Below the pieces are notes generated by a model. That model searched no databases. It was not told the origin of the DNA and worked only from the letters and a program-made list of their open reading frames with translations. Of a stretch of 64,000 nucleotides of DNA, positions 1-8,994 are shown one piece after another (the stretch's first letter is position 1; every line of letters starts with the position of its first letter). This stretch comes from Colwellia piezophila ATCC BAA-637. Lineage in GTDB: Bacteria > Pseudomonadota > Gammaproteobacteria > Enterobacterales > Alteromonadaceae. Position numbers and translations under genes: made by a program. The stretch spans positions 2,887 to 66,886 of the forward strand of contig NZ_KB905176.1 of NCBI RefSeq assembly GCF_000378625.1. Direction: 5' to 3'.

Positions 1-19
1 ACGATAAATAGTCTTGAAT

Positions 20-95
20 TGGTCGGCCGTGAAGGATTTGAACCTTCGACAAATTGGTTAAAAGCCAACTGCTCTACCAACTGAGCTAACGGCCG
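20..95 (-). tRNA. tRNA-Lys (anticodon TTT), copy 1
   Basis: Read on the minus strand this 76-nt stretch folds as a full cloverleaf: a 7-bp acceptor stem (CGGCCGT with ACGGCCG), the D-arm TAGCTCAGTTGGTAGAGC, an anticodon arm TTGG-CTTTTAA-CCAA giving anticodon TTT, a T-arm containing GGTTCAAATCC, discriminator A and an encoded CCA. It decodes lysine AAA/AAG codons. It is identical to the copy at 191-266 and lies downstream of cpoB on the same strand, the same relation as the E. coli tRNA-Lys genes to the tol-pal cluster, so cotranscription or at least close linkage is likely. Confidence 0.97.
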
Positions 96-190
96 ATTCA
101 AGCTTTCTATTTCTCTATTTACTTGCTCCACTATCGATTACGATAAGAAGACTTTTATTCAAACTCAAAGTTATACTTTAAGTTAGAAAG

Positions 191-266
191 TGGTCGGCCG
201 TGAAGGATTTGAACCTTCGACAAATTGGTTAAAAGCCAACTGCTCTACCAACTGAGCTAACGGCCG
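191..266 (-). tRNA. tRNA-Lys (anticodon TTT), copy 2
   Basis: This is a second 76-nt tRNA-Lys, base-for-base the same as the gene at 20-95, with the same TTT anticodon and encoded CCA. The two are separated by about 95 nt of AT-rich DNA. The 181 nt between this gene and the cpoB stop show no hairpin plus T-run that would terminate the tol-pal transcript, so read-through into the tRNAs is possible. Confidence 0.97.
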
Positions 267-447
267 ACATTGCATTGAGTCACTGCCTCAACGCGGGGCA
301 TATATTACTCATTATATTTTTAAGTGCAACAATAAACTTAATTTATTTGGCTTTTATTTAGCTTTTATTTACTGTTCGAGCGAATTGTCAGCAAAACGCT
401 AGTTTTATCAGCAATAAATCCTAAAACCAAGCTAATTGATAAAGATT

Positions 448-1245
448 TTACTTAGTTAAACTGTCTAAGCGTGGCTTGGCTAATTTGGCCGCCGTTGATT
501 CTGGATACTCTTTTAATAACTGCTGATAGCTAGCTATCGCTTTTTTATTATCATTTAACTTTTGAGCAACCATGGCAATTTTTAATAAAGCATCAGGCCG
601 CTTAGTTGAGTTTTTATGTTTGTTCACTACAATTAAAAACTCTTGATTAGCTTGAGCAAGTTCACCTTGATTAAAAAGTAACTGACCTAACCAATAGTGG
701 GCATTAGGTGCATAGCTAGAACTTGGGAAACTTTTATTAAACGCTTTAAACTCAAGTATAGCCTGCTGATAACGTTTATCTTTAAGAACAAGGTTTAATG
801 CTCGGTCATATGCTTCGTTTTCAGTTAAATTGTCACTATACCCCGTAGCAGTAACAGCAACAGCTCTGCTTGGGCTAGGGCCTGCAACCTCAGGAACCGC
901 TTTCGCTGTCATTTCTAGCACTTCATTGACTCGTCTATCAATTTCTTTATAGAGCTCTCGTTGGCGGTCTAGTACTTGGCTTAATTGGTGAGTATGTAAT
1001 TCTGTTACACCACGAAGTTCATTCACTTCGTCTTGTAATTGTTCCAACTGGCGTTGAATCTTTATTTGAGCCTTATTACGTGAGTCTAATTTACGTGACA
1101 AGGTATTTAATTGCTGTGTTAACACGCTAGTATCGAATGTATTACTATTCGCGTTAACATCAATGACTGGCGCTTTAGCTACAGCTAACGCAGTGACTGC
1201 GCTAGCTGTAAACATCATGCCAAATAAAACTTTATTTAGTTTCAT
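448..1245 (-). CDS. cpoB: Cell division coordinator CpoB (YbgF), TPR protein
   Basis: This is a 265-residue periplasmic protein. It has an N-terminal signal peptide (about 1-24, ending in an Ala-rich stretch), a Gln/Leu-rich coiled-coil segment at about 43-90 that in the family trimerises, and C-terminal tetratricopeptide repeats at about 145-260 (motifs such as YWLGQLLFNQGELAQA). E. coli CpoB (263 residues) links the Tol machine to PBP1B during septation. It is the last protein gene of the tol-pal cluster, starting about 36 nt after pal ends. Length, domain order and gene position all agree with the family. Confidence 0.95.
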   Translation of the reverse strand: MKLNKVLFGMMFTASAVTALAVAKAPVIDVNANSNTFDTSVLTQQLNTLSRKLDSRNKAQIKIQRQLEQLQDEVNELRGVTELHTHQLSQVLDRQRELYKEIDRRVNEVLEMTAKAVPEVAGPSPSRAVAVTATGYSDNLTENEAYDRALNLVLKDKRYQQAILEFKAFNKSFPSSSYAPNAHYWLGQLLFNQGELAQANQEFLIVVNKHKNSTKRPDALLKIAMVAQKLNDNKKAIASYQQLLKEYPESTAAKLAKPRLDSLTK

Positions 1246-1281
1246 TCAGTTTCCTGCTTAGAAGAGACGTATTAGTAAGTC

Positions 1282-1842
1282 TTAGTAAACTAAAACGGCA
1301 CGACGGTTTTTAGCGAAAGCATCTTCGCTACGGTCTCTAACCATTGGCTTTTCTTCACCATAGCTAACGACAGTAAGTTGGTCAGAAGAAACGCCCATAT
1401 TTTCTAAATAAGTCACTACTGATTTAGCACGACGTTCGCCTAAGGCTATATTGTATTCTGGAGTGCCATATTCATCAGTATGACCTTCAATCAAGACTTT
1501 AACATCCGCATTAGCGCTTAAGAATGCAGCATGAGCGTCTAAGATAGTCGTATTTTCTTCCGATACATTTGAAACATCAAAATCGAAGTAGACAATGTGT
1601 TCTGCACGTAATTTGTCTATTTCTTGACGTTTTTGTTCTTCAATTTCAGCAGCACGTTTTGCAGCTGTTACTTGAACTGCCGCTGCTTCTTCTGCTCTTT
1701 TAGCCGCTTCTGCATTTTGAGTAACTTGAGCGTTAGTATCTACTTGGCTTTGCTCGTCTGAATCTGACACTGAGCTACAAGCTGATAAAACAGTTAGAGG
1801 TAAAGCAATTGCTAGGCATTTTACTATGTTATTAAAGCGCAT
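1282..1842 (-). CDS. pal: Peptidoglycan-associated lipoprotein Pal
   Basis: This is an outer-membrane lipoprotein with an OmpA-type peptidoglycan-binding domain. The chosen ATG (1842) follows AAAGGAAA at good spacing and gives 186 residues; the frame is open a further 27 codons upstream, but that extension precedes the signal peptide and is not expected to be used. The signal ends in a lipobox (LSACSS). A linker rich in Ala and Glu runs to about residue 75. The C-terminal OmpA domain carries IEGHTDEYGTPEYNIALGE and RRAKSV, the peptidoglycan-binding signature. Pal anchors the outer membrane to the cell wall and is the partner of TolB, encoded just upstream. Confidence 0.97.
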   Translation of the reverse strand: MRFNNIVKCLAIALPLTVLSACSSVSDSDEQSQVDTNAQVTQNAEAAKRAEEAAAVQVTAAKRAAEIEEQKRQEIDKLRAEHIVYFDFDVSNVSEENTTILDAHAAFLSANADVKVLIEGHTDEYGTPEYNIALGERRAKSVVTYLENMGVSSDQLTVVSYGEEKPMVRDRSEDAFAKNRRAVLVY

Positions 1843-1904
1843 TTTATTTCCTTTGATCAAAAAATTATAAGTTAAATATTTATAGGTTGTTTTGTATGTT
1901 TTTA

Positions 1905-3281
<1,377 letters not shown>

Positions 3282-3355
3282 TTATTTTTCGCTATTAAAA
3301 TTTACTGTTTAACTTTTGTAAACTCAAACCAGATAGGTGAAGAGTTACTGCTACA

Positions 3356-4294
3356 TTAAAACTCTGGTATTACTGTTACCGCCAACTTACGCATTTCCTT
3401 AAACACTTCAGGGTCTTTAGAGACAGGTAAGTTACCTGCTTTGCCAACCGCTATTTTAGCGGCGTCACAGACGACTTTATCACCTTGAGCGACGTTTACG
3501 TCAATAACAAAACCAGAAGGTGCAAGCGTGATATTTAATTTACAAGATTTTCCCGCCATCGTGCTTCTATCGCTAAGCATACGCTGGGTAATGCTTTGCT
3601 TAATTAATGCAGCATAACGTTCAACTTCTGTCATCACTTGTTGGTGTCTGGCTTGATTACGACTGGCCATCTCATTAGCCATTTGCTCAGCTAACAACGC
3701 ATCCTGCATAGCCTGCTCTTTCGCCGCAATATCTAAACGCTTACGTTCTTTTTCAAGGCGTACTTGTTCCGCTTTCTTCTCTGCTGCTTCTTCTTTTAAG
3801 CGCTTACTTCTTGCGGTGGCTGCTGCTTTTTCAGCGGCCTGCTTTTCTTGTTGCTTTTGCTTACGTACTTTTTCAGCTTTAGCCGCTTTTGCCTTAGCTG
3901 ATTTTGCCGCGTTATCGGCTATAATTTTTTCTTGTGCTTTTTTCTTGCGCTGATTTTCTAGCTTTTTAATACGTGCTGCTTCTCTCACTCGACGTTTCTT
4001 AGCATCATTAGCACGCTTTTCGGCGGCTTTAATGCGTTTTTTCTCAGCATCCGCTTGTTGACTCTTTTGTCGCTTTATTTTATTGATTGCTTGTTCATAT
4101 TTTGCTTTATCTACCATCACTGCCTTAATAGGCTCGCCGGCTTGTTTAGCCGGGGTTGGCTTTGGTTTAGGTAAAGGAGAAGAATATCCGGCAAATAAGC
4201 CGACAAGCAAAACAAGATGCAAGGCGACACTTATCCACAAAGCTTTAATAAACGGTGATTTCATATTAAAACGAGAAATAAATTGCGGGTTCAC
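3356..4294 (-). CDS. tolA: Energy-transducing protein TolA
   Basis: This is a 312-residue protein with one N-terminal membrane helix (about 18-36, ALWISVALHLVLLVGLFAG). A very long Lys/Ala/Glu-rich helix follows at about 60-215, and a C-terminal globular domain at about 220-312 (SCKLNITLAPSGFVIDVNVAQG). It spans the periplasm and carries force from TolQR to TolB/Pal. The start is GTG at 4294, one base after the tolR stop, with GGAGG six bases upstream inside the end of tolR. An internal ATG at 4264 has no ribosome site and is the poorer choice. The tight spacing suggests translational coupling to tolR. Confidence 0.95.
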   Translation of the reverse strand: MNPQFISRFNMKSPFIKALWISVALHLVLLVGLFAGYSSPLPKPKPTPAKQAGEPIKAVMVDKAKYEQAINKIKRQKSQQADAEKKRIKAAEKRANDAKKRRVREAARIKKLENQRKKKAQEKIIADNAAKSAKAKAAKAEKVRKQKQQEKQAAEKAAATARSKRLKEEAAEKKAEQVRLEKERKRLDIAAKEQAMQDALLAEQMANEMASRNQARHQQVMTEVERYAALIKQSITQRMLSDRSTMAGKSCKLNITLAPSGFVIDVNVAQGDKVVCDAAKIAVGKAGNLPVSKDPEVFKEMRKLAVTVIPEF

Positions 4295-4295
4295 A

Positions 4296-4721
4296 CTATT
4301 CCTCCACCGAATCTGTCATTAAACCTACCGATGGCACACCTGCGACGGTTTGTAGTAAAACCATTAATTGTATGACCGTATCATATGACACTGCACCATC
4401 ACCATTAATCAAAACTGGTGTGCCCGGTTCAACCGCTAGGTGTGCTTTAACTAATACAGCAAGTTCTTCAGCTGACATAGGCTCTTTATCATTGGCCCCT
4501 ACCGTTAAGTAATAACGGCCTTGCGCATCGACACTGGCAACAAGGGGGAGTTTACTATCATCATCAAGCGGTTGAGATTCTGCTTGAGGCAAATCAACTT
4601 TTACCCCTTGGGTAATTAATGGCGTGGTAATCATAAAAATGATCAGCAATACCAACATTACATCGATATAAGGTACAACATTAATTTCAGCCACTTTGCG
4701 GCGTCTAACTCTTTTGTACAT
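4296..4721 (-). CDS. tolR: Proton channel protein TolR
   Basis: This is an ExbD/TolR-family protein of 141 residues. It has a basic N-terminus, a single membrane helix (about 17-38) holding the conserved proton-path aspartate (D20 in PYIDVMLVLL), and a periplasmic domain ending in VPSVGLMTD. With TolQ it forms the proton-driven motor of the Tol system. The start lies two bases after the tolQ stop, and its stop lies one base before the tolA GTG, so tolQ-tolR-tolA are packed as one operon. Confidence 0.96.
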   Translation of the reverse strand: MYKRVRRRKVAEINVVPYIDVMLVLLIIFMITTPLITQGVKVDLPQAESQPLDDDSKLPLVASVDAQGRYYLTVGANDKEPMSAEELAVLVKAHLAVEPGTPVLINGDGAVSYDTVIQLMVLLQTVAGVPSVGLMTDSVEE

Positions 4722-4723
4722 AG

Positions 4724-5416
4724 TTATGCCTTACTTGCAGATTGCTCAGCAGCAGATTGACGCTGTAAAATGCTTGAAAATTCATCCATAAAGTTGCCAT
4801 AGCTGTTCTCAAGTTTTTCTACTTTATGACTAAAGCGGTTAAATGCTATAACCGCAGGAATGGCGGCGAATAAGCCCATTGCAGTAGCGATTAGGGCTTC
4901 AGCAATGCCTGGGGCGACCATAGCAAGTGTCGCCTGTTTTACCGCACCGATAGCAATAAATGAAGTCATGATGCCCCAAACTGTACCGAATAAGCCAATG
5001 TATGGACTAATAGAACCAACTGTAGCCATAAAGGGCAAGTGTGTTTCTAAGCTATCTACTTCCCTTGATAATTCCACACGCATAGCTCGATGAGTTCCGT
5101 CGACAATAATTTGTGGATTATCGATATGACTTTTTCTTAAGCGTGCAAATTCTTTAAAACCGGCAACAAATAAGCGTTCAACGCCTTGGACCTGAGGTTT
5201 TGCACACGTTTCACTGTAGAGTTTACTTAAGTCAGCACCACTCCAAAATTTATCTTCAAAAACCTTTAATTCTGAAGCTGCGGTGTTCAGTACTTTGCTG
5301 CGCTGAAAGATCATCGCCCAACACATAATTGAGAAAATGAGTAAGATAAGCATAACAAATTGCACTAATATACTTGCATCCATGACTAAGTGGAAAAAAG
5401 AAATTTCAGTTGACAC
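4724..5416 (-). CDS. tolQ: Proton channel protein TolQ
   Basis: This is an ExbB/TolQ/MotA-family protein of 230 residues with three membrane helices (about 15-36, 130-155 and 165-190) and the family motif [10 protein letters not shown] in the second helix. It forms the stator around TolR. The start is GTG at 5416, with AGGAG about nine bases upstream. It overlaps the 3' end of ybgC by 11 nt, which suggests coupling to that gene. Confidence 0.96.
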   Translation of the reverse strand: MSTEISFFHLVMDASILVQFVMLILLIFSIMCWAMIFQRSKVLNTAASELKVFEDKFWSGADLSKLYSETCAKPQVQGVERLFVAGFKEFARLRKSHIDNPQIIVDGTHRAMRVELSREVDSLETHLPFMATVGSISPYIGLFGTVWGIMTSFIAIGAVKQATLAMVAPGIAEALIATAMGLFAAIPAVIAFNRFSHKVEKLENSYGNFMDEFSSILQRQSAAEQSASKA

Positions 5417-5840
5417 GTTTAAACGCTCCTAGAATTGATTCGGGAATTGCACAGGGTTTATGTTGGTTAAAGTCCACGCAAGCAATACGTACTTTTGCAG
5501 TACATAGTATTTGTTTGGCTTGATTAGTTATTTGCTGTTGAAACACTAAACTGGCGCGTTTCAAGGTGATAATTGTTGAGCTTACCTCAAGTAAATCATC
5601 AAGTTTTGCCGAAGCAAGGTTATCCATTTCAACCCTTCTGACCACGAAACCTAAGTTTTGTTGCAAAAAGAATGCTTGATTAATGCCTATTTCTCTAAGC
5701 CACTCCGTTCGAGCACGCTCAAAAAATTTCAAATAGTTCGCATAATAAACAATTCCGCCCGCATCAGTATCTTCGTAATAAACACGAATAGCAAAATTAT
5801 GCACTGTCGCTGCGGTTGATTCAGGTAGTTCTTTAGACAT
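5406..5840 (-). CDS. ybgC: Tol-Pal associated acyl-CoA thioesterase YbgC
   Basis: This is a hotdog-fold thioesterase of 144 residues with the family signature [20 protein letters not shown] near the N-terminus (about 21-40), which includes the catalytic aspartate region, followed by ERARTEWLR. The E. coli homologue hydrolyses acyl-CoA and is linked to phospholipid enzymes at the inner membrane. It is the first gene of the tol-pal cluster. No convincing promoter could be fixed in the roughly 150 nt upstream. Confidence 0.95.
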   Translation of the reverse strand: MSKELPESTAATVHNFAIRVYYEDTDAGGIVYYANYLKFFERARTEWLREIGINQAFFLQQNLGFVVRRVEMDNLASAKLDDLLEVSSTIITLKRASLVFQQQITNQAKQILCTAKVRIACVDFNQHKPCAIPESILGAFKRVN

Positions 5841-5992
5841 GACTATTAGTATTTTATGAAATTGAATGATTACTTAAGTTAGGTAGCCCTATAGTAATAG
5901 ATAAAGTGATAGGCAAACAAGGTGGCGACGGTAATATTTTACAATTTTAACTAGAAAAGCCACTAAAAACGCTTTTCTTATAACAAAAAACA

Positions 5993-6018
5993 AAAAAAGC
6001 GCCCTAAGGCGCTTTTTA
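5993..6018 (-). terminator. Terminator of the DEAD-box helicase gene (palindromic, T-run on both strands)
   Basis: AAAAAGCGCC, a 4-base loop CTAA, then GGCGCTTTTT form a perfect 10-bp stem flanked by A and T runs. It lies 20 nt past the helicase stop codon. The symmetry would also stop transcription from the other side, but no plus-strand gene ends here. Confidence 0.9.
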
Positions 6019-6037
6019 ATTAGTGCTTACACATCAA

Positions 6038-7852
6038 TTAACTATGACGTGGTGCACGTTCAGTACGACGAGGCGCACGCTTTTGGCTAACTACTGCTTC
6101 ATCTGAAGTGGTAATAGCAAGCGGTTGACGACGAACACGCACGCTTTTCAACTTGTCAAACAAGTCAGCAGGGATACCTTTAGGTAACTGCACGAAACTA
6201 TGTTTCTCGTGCAAGTTAATCGCACCGATATAGCTGCTATCAAGTGAAATTTCATTAGCGATAGCGCCAACGATATCACCAGGACGTGCACCATGCTCTT
6301 TACCTACTTCAAGACGGTAAGTCTGCCAATCAACATCGTTACGGTTTACTTTTTCTTTACGAGGTCTTTCTTCACGTGTACCGCGGCTATTTCGATCATT
6401 ACCACGACTATTACGGTCATTACCACGACTGTTACGGTCATTGCCACGGCTATTACGATCACCACGGTCATTGCGGTCGTTACGCTCACGTGCATCACGA
6501 CGTGGCTTAGGATCTTCTTTTGGTTGCAGTGGCTGCTTCATTTGTTTTTGGAAAAGTAAGGCAGCAGCAAGGTCAACCATAGAAACTTCAGACTCTGCAG
6601 CCATCGCTTCAACAATTTCGCGCATGCTTGAGATATCTTTATCGGCAACTATTTTAGCAACTTCAACACGAGTACGCTCAATACGTATTTTACCAATATC
6701 TTGAATATTTGGTAAATCGTAGTTAAGCACTGTACCATTCGTTAAACGTTCATAATGACGAATTGAGTACATTTCACGTGGGCGTACGAAAGCTATTGAC
6801 ATACCTTCACGACCAGCACGACCCGTACGACCGATACGGTGAACGTATGCTTCGTTATCACCAGGTAAGTCATAGTTAATAACTAATGAGATGCGTGGTA
6901 TATCTAAACCACGAGCAACAACATCAGTAGCAACTAAAATAGATGATTTACCTGATTTCATTTGGTCAATACAACGCTCACGTTGTGTTTGATTCAAATC
7001 ACCATTTAGTGCTAATGCAGGGTAACCGGCACGCTCTAATTTTTCTGCAATATCAACAGTATCGTTACGAGTACGAACAAAGATAATCATTGCATCGTAT
7101 TCAACCACTTCAGCAATACGCTCTAACGCAGTCATTTTAGTGATGCCACTAACTTTCCATGCGTACTGAGTAATATTAGCTTTGGCTTTTTTAACAGCGG
7201 CAACTTTAATGTGCTCAGGATCTTTTAAGAAGCGGTTAGCAATTTTACGAATCGCTGGTGGCATTGTTGCTGAGAACAAACACATTTGTGCAGTTTTTGG
7301 TATGTGATCCAAAATCCACTGAATATCTTCTAAAAAGCCCATGTTTAACATTTCATCTGCTTCATCAAGCACACAAACACGTAATTCATCTAATTTAAGG
7401 CTTTTGCGACGTAAATGGTCCATTAAACGACCAGGAGTACCAACAACAACTTGTGCGCCACGCTCTAGTTGTTGAAATTGTGGTCCATAAGATTGGCCAC
7501 CGTATAATGTAGCAACACGTAAACCTTTCATGTCTTTACCGAAAGACTCAATTGCTTCAGCAACTTGCATCGCTAATTCACGTGTCGGTGCTAAAACCAT
7601 TAATTGTGGTTTTCTAATTGATGTATCAATTTTTGCTAATCCAGGTAAACCAAAGGCAGCAGTTTTACCTGTACCTGTTTGTGCTTCACCTAATACGTCT
7701 TTACCGGCAAGTAATGGCGGTATGGTGAGTGCTTGAATATCGGTAGCAGATTCAAAGCCAATAGAAAGAACGGCGGATAATAAGTTTTCAGGTAAGCCTA
7801 AAGAGGCAAAAGCTACAGTTTCAGTTTCAGTTTCAGTTTTTTGATCAGTCAT
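6038..7852 (-). CDS. deaD: DEAD-box RNA helicase, DeaD/CsdA type
   Basis: This is a 604-residue ATP-dependent RNA helicase. Visible motifs in order: Q-motif region (about 16-40), Walker A AQTGTGKT (57-64), PTRELA (89-94), DEAD (163-166), SAT (194-196), ARGLD and HRIGRTGRAG in the second RecA domain, then a DbpA-type RNA-binding domain near the C-terminus (about 510-585). Between them lies a low-complexity Asn/Asp/Arg/Ser/Gly tract with about four copies of the heptad NDRNSRG. E. coli DeaD (629 residues) unwinds structured mRNA and helps ribosome assembly in the cold. The gene has its own promoter and a long leader (7853-8234) and is monocistronic up to the terminator at 5993. The tract between core and C-terminal domain is likely disordered and RNA-binding. 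Confidence 0.94.
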   Translation of the reverse strand: MTDQKTETETETVAFASLGLPENLLSAVLSIGFESATDIQALTIPPLLAGKDVLGEAQTGTGKTAAFGLPGLAKIDTSIRKPQLMVLAPTRELAMQVAEAIESFGKDMKGLRVATLYGGQSYGPQFQQLERGAQVVVGTPGRLMDHLRRKSLKLDELRVCVLDEADEMLNMGFLEDIQWILDHIPKTAQMCLFSATMPPAIRKIANRFLKDPEHIKVAAVKKAKANITQYAWKVSGITKMTALERIAEVVEYDAMIIFVRTRNDTVDIAEKLERAGYPALALNGDLNQTQRERCIDQMKSGKSSILVATDVVARGLDIPRISLVINYDLPGDNEAYVHRIGRTGRAGREGMSIAFVRPREMYSIRHYERLTNGTVLNYDLPNIQDIGKIRIERTRVEVAKIVADKDISSMREIVEAMAAESEVSMVDLAAALLFQKQMKQPLQPKEDPKPRRDARERNDRNDRGDRNSRGNDRNSRGNDRNSRGNDRNSRGTREERPRKEKVNRNDVDWQTYRLEVGKEHGARPGDIVGAIANEISLDSSYIGAINLHEKHSFVQLPKGIPADLFDKLKSVRVRRQPLAITTSDEAVVSQKRAPRRTERAPRHS

Positions 7853-8234
7853 AAATAATTTTCATCTTCGCAAGGCAGGCGCATTACTTGAGCATAATTA
7901 CTTGGGGGTAATTATAAAAATCAATCACCAAGCCGCCGCCTAATTAACGGATGTTAATTAGCTGCACTTAATAGCATTTGATTTAAATTGCTAAGTCTTA
8001 ACCTGCGTAAAATATATACGAGGAAACCACCAGGAAGACTTTAGGCGCATAGCGTACTATTGACGCTATATTTCTTGCTAATTCTAGGAATGAATTAGCA
8101 GGGCAAGTCTATTGGGCGGTAAAACCCCACTCATCTCGATGTACTTATACATCCATTTAACTATTTGATAGTTGGTATAAGTAAGTCGCTTTCCAGACTA
8201 ACTTCGGATGAAAAGCATCCACCCTGTTATCGAG
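7853..8234 (-). promoter_or_regulatory. Long structured 5' leader of deaD
   Basis: No gene is visible in these roughly 380 nt, but the sequence is packed with short perfect stems. In transcript order they are 8206-8220 (GGATG/CATCC), 8159-8173 (AACTAT/ATAGTT), 8138-8153 (GATGTA/TACATC), 8076-8100 (TGCTAATTC/GAATTAGCA), 8049-8069 (ATAGCGT/ACGCTAT), 7940-7961 (CTAATTAA/TTAATTAG) and 7896-7917 (ATAATTAC/GTAATTAT). Cold-shock genes of gammaproteobacteria, including E. coli csdA and cspA, are known to carry long regulatory leaders. That this one acts as a temperature-responsive or autoregulatory element is inference. Confidence 0.7.
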
Positions 8235-8240
8235 GCGCGC

Positions 8241-8268
8241 ATTATACCCAAACAGAAGTAATTAGCAA
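8241..8268 (-). promoter_or_regulatory. Sigma70 promoter of deaD
   Basis: On the minus strand a -35 box TTGCTA (8263-8268) and a perfect -10 box TATAAT (8241-8246) are separated by 16 bp. Transcription would start near 8234, about 380 nt before the deaD ATG. The promoter begins six bases past the stop of the upstream PilZ-like gene. Confidence 0.85.
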
Positions 8269-8273
8269 GAACT

Positions 8274-8879
8274 TTATAAAATAATATCTTGATAGAGCTT
8301 GGAGTATTTCTTTTTGTGTGAGTTAAATAAGAACTTTCTTAAGGACTCTCGCCCCTCTTGTAAGTTTTTAAATTTAGCCGCTATAACATTTTCATCATGT
8401 CGTACTAATTCGAGATCGAGCTTTAGCGGCTCTTCGCCAGCTAGCCGCATCTCTAATGAAGATTGTTGTAAATCTATATCATTGCCTTGTGAATCAGGAA
8501 ACTTTAATGTTAACCCCGTGGTAGACAGTGACAGCACCTCAATTTTTTGATCATGAAATACATCAATAAGGGCGACATTTTTAGGCGTATTAACCCGCCA
8601 ACTGCGTTCATGGCCCCTAACGTCTATAATTTCTGGCGTACCTAATTGAGGGGCAAAACCTCCCTGCTCGTTAATTGCCAACGTAACAGGAAACCATAAT
8701 TGATAATGCATGATCTCTGCTAGTAATGTTAATTTACTGCCCAACAACACTTGTTTAAGATAAGAGGGTACCTCTGTTTGTACACTTAATTGGTGCTTTA
8801 CCTCACTAACGGTACTGTCTGTTGGTGGTTCAGTAAAAATATTATTGAAAAAATCCAGTTCTTCTGTTGAAAATTCCAT
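8274..8879 (-). CDS. PilZ-domain-like protein
   Basis: This is a 201-residue soluble protein. The middle (about 85-170) resembles a PilZ fold: an Arg-containing RSWRVNTPKNVAL segment followed by a strand with LSLSTTGLTLKF, reminiscent of the (D/N)xSxxG motif that binds cyclic-di-GMP. The first aspartate/asparagine of that motif is replaced by Leu, so ligand binding is doubtful. It has no signal peptide or membrane helix. It stands alone between the Lon-related protease gene and the deaD promoter. The PilZ assignment is from motif shape only. Confidence 0.6.
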   Translation of the reverse strand: MEFSTEELDFFNNIFTEPPTDSTVSEVKHQLSVQTEVPSYLKQVLLGSKLTLLAEIMHYQLWFPVTLAINEQGGFAPQLGTPEIIDVRGHERSWRVNTPKNVALIDVFHDQKIEVLSLSTTGLTLKFPDSQGNDIDLQQSSLEMRLAGEEPLKLDLELVRHDENVIAAKFKNLQEGRESLRKFLFNSHKKKYSKLYQDIIL

Positions 8880-8994
8880 TTGAAAAATATGCCGTTAGTT
8901 ATTTTTATCTAAACCACCATAACAAAGCTAACACAATCGTGCAATTACCAAACGGTTACCGTTGTATTTTTAATCTTGATATTCAATGAAATAG

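Noticed and set aside
6286-6704. Plus-strand frames rich in His/Tyr or Ile/Thr opposite the helicase linker.
   Set aside because: They are the antisense of the repeated NDRNSRG codons and have no independent support.
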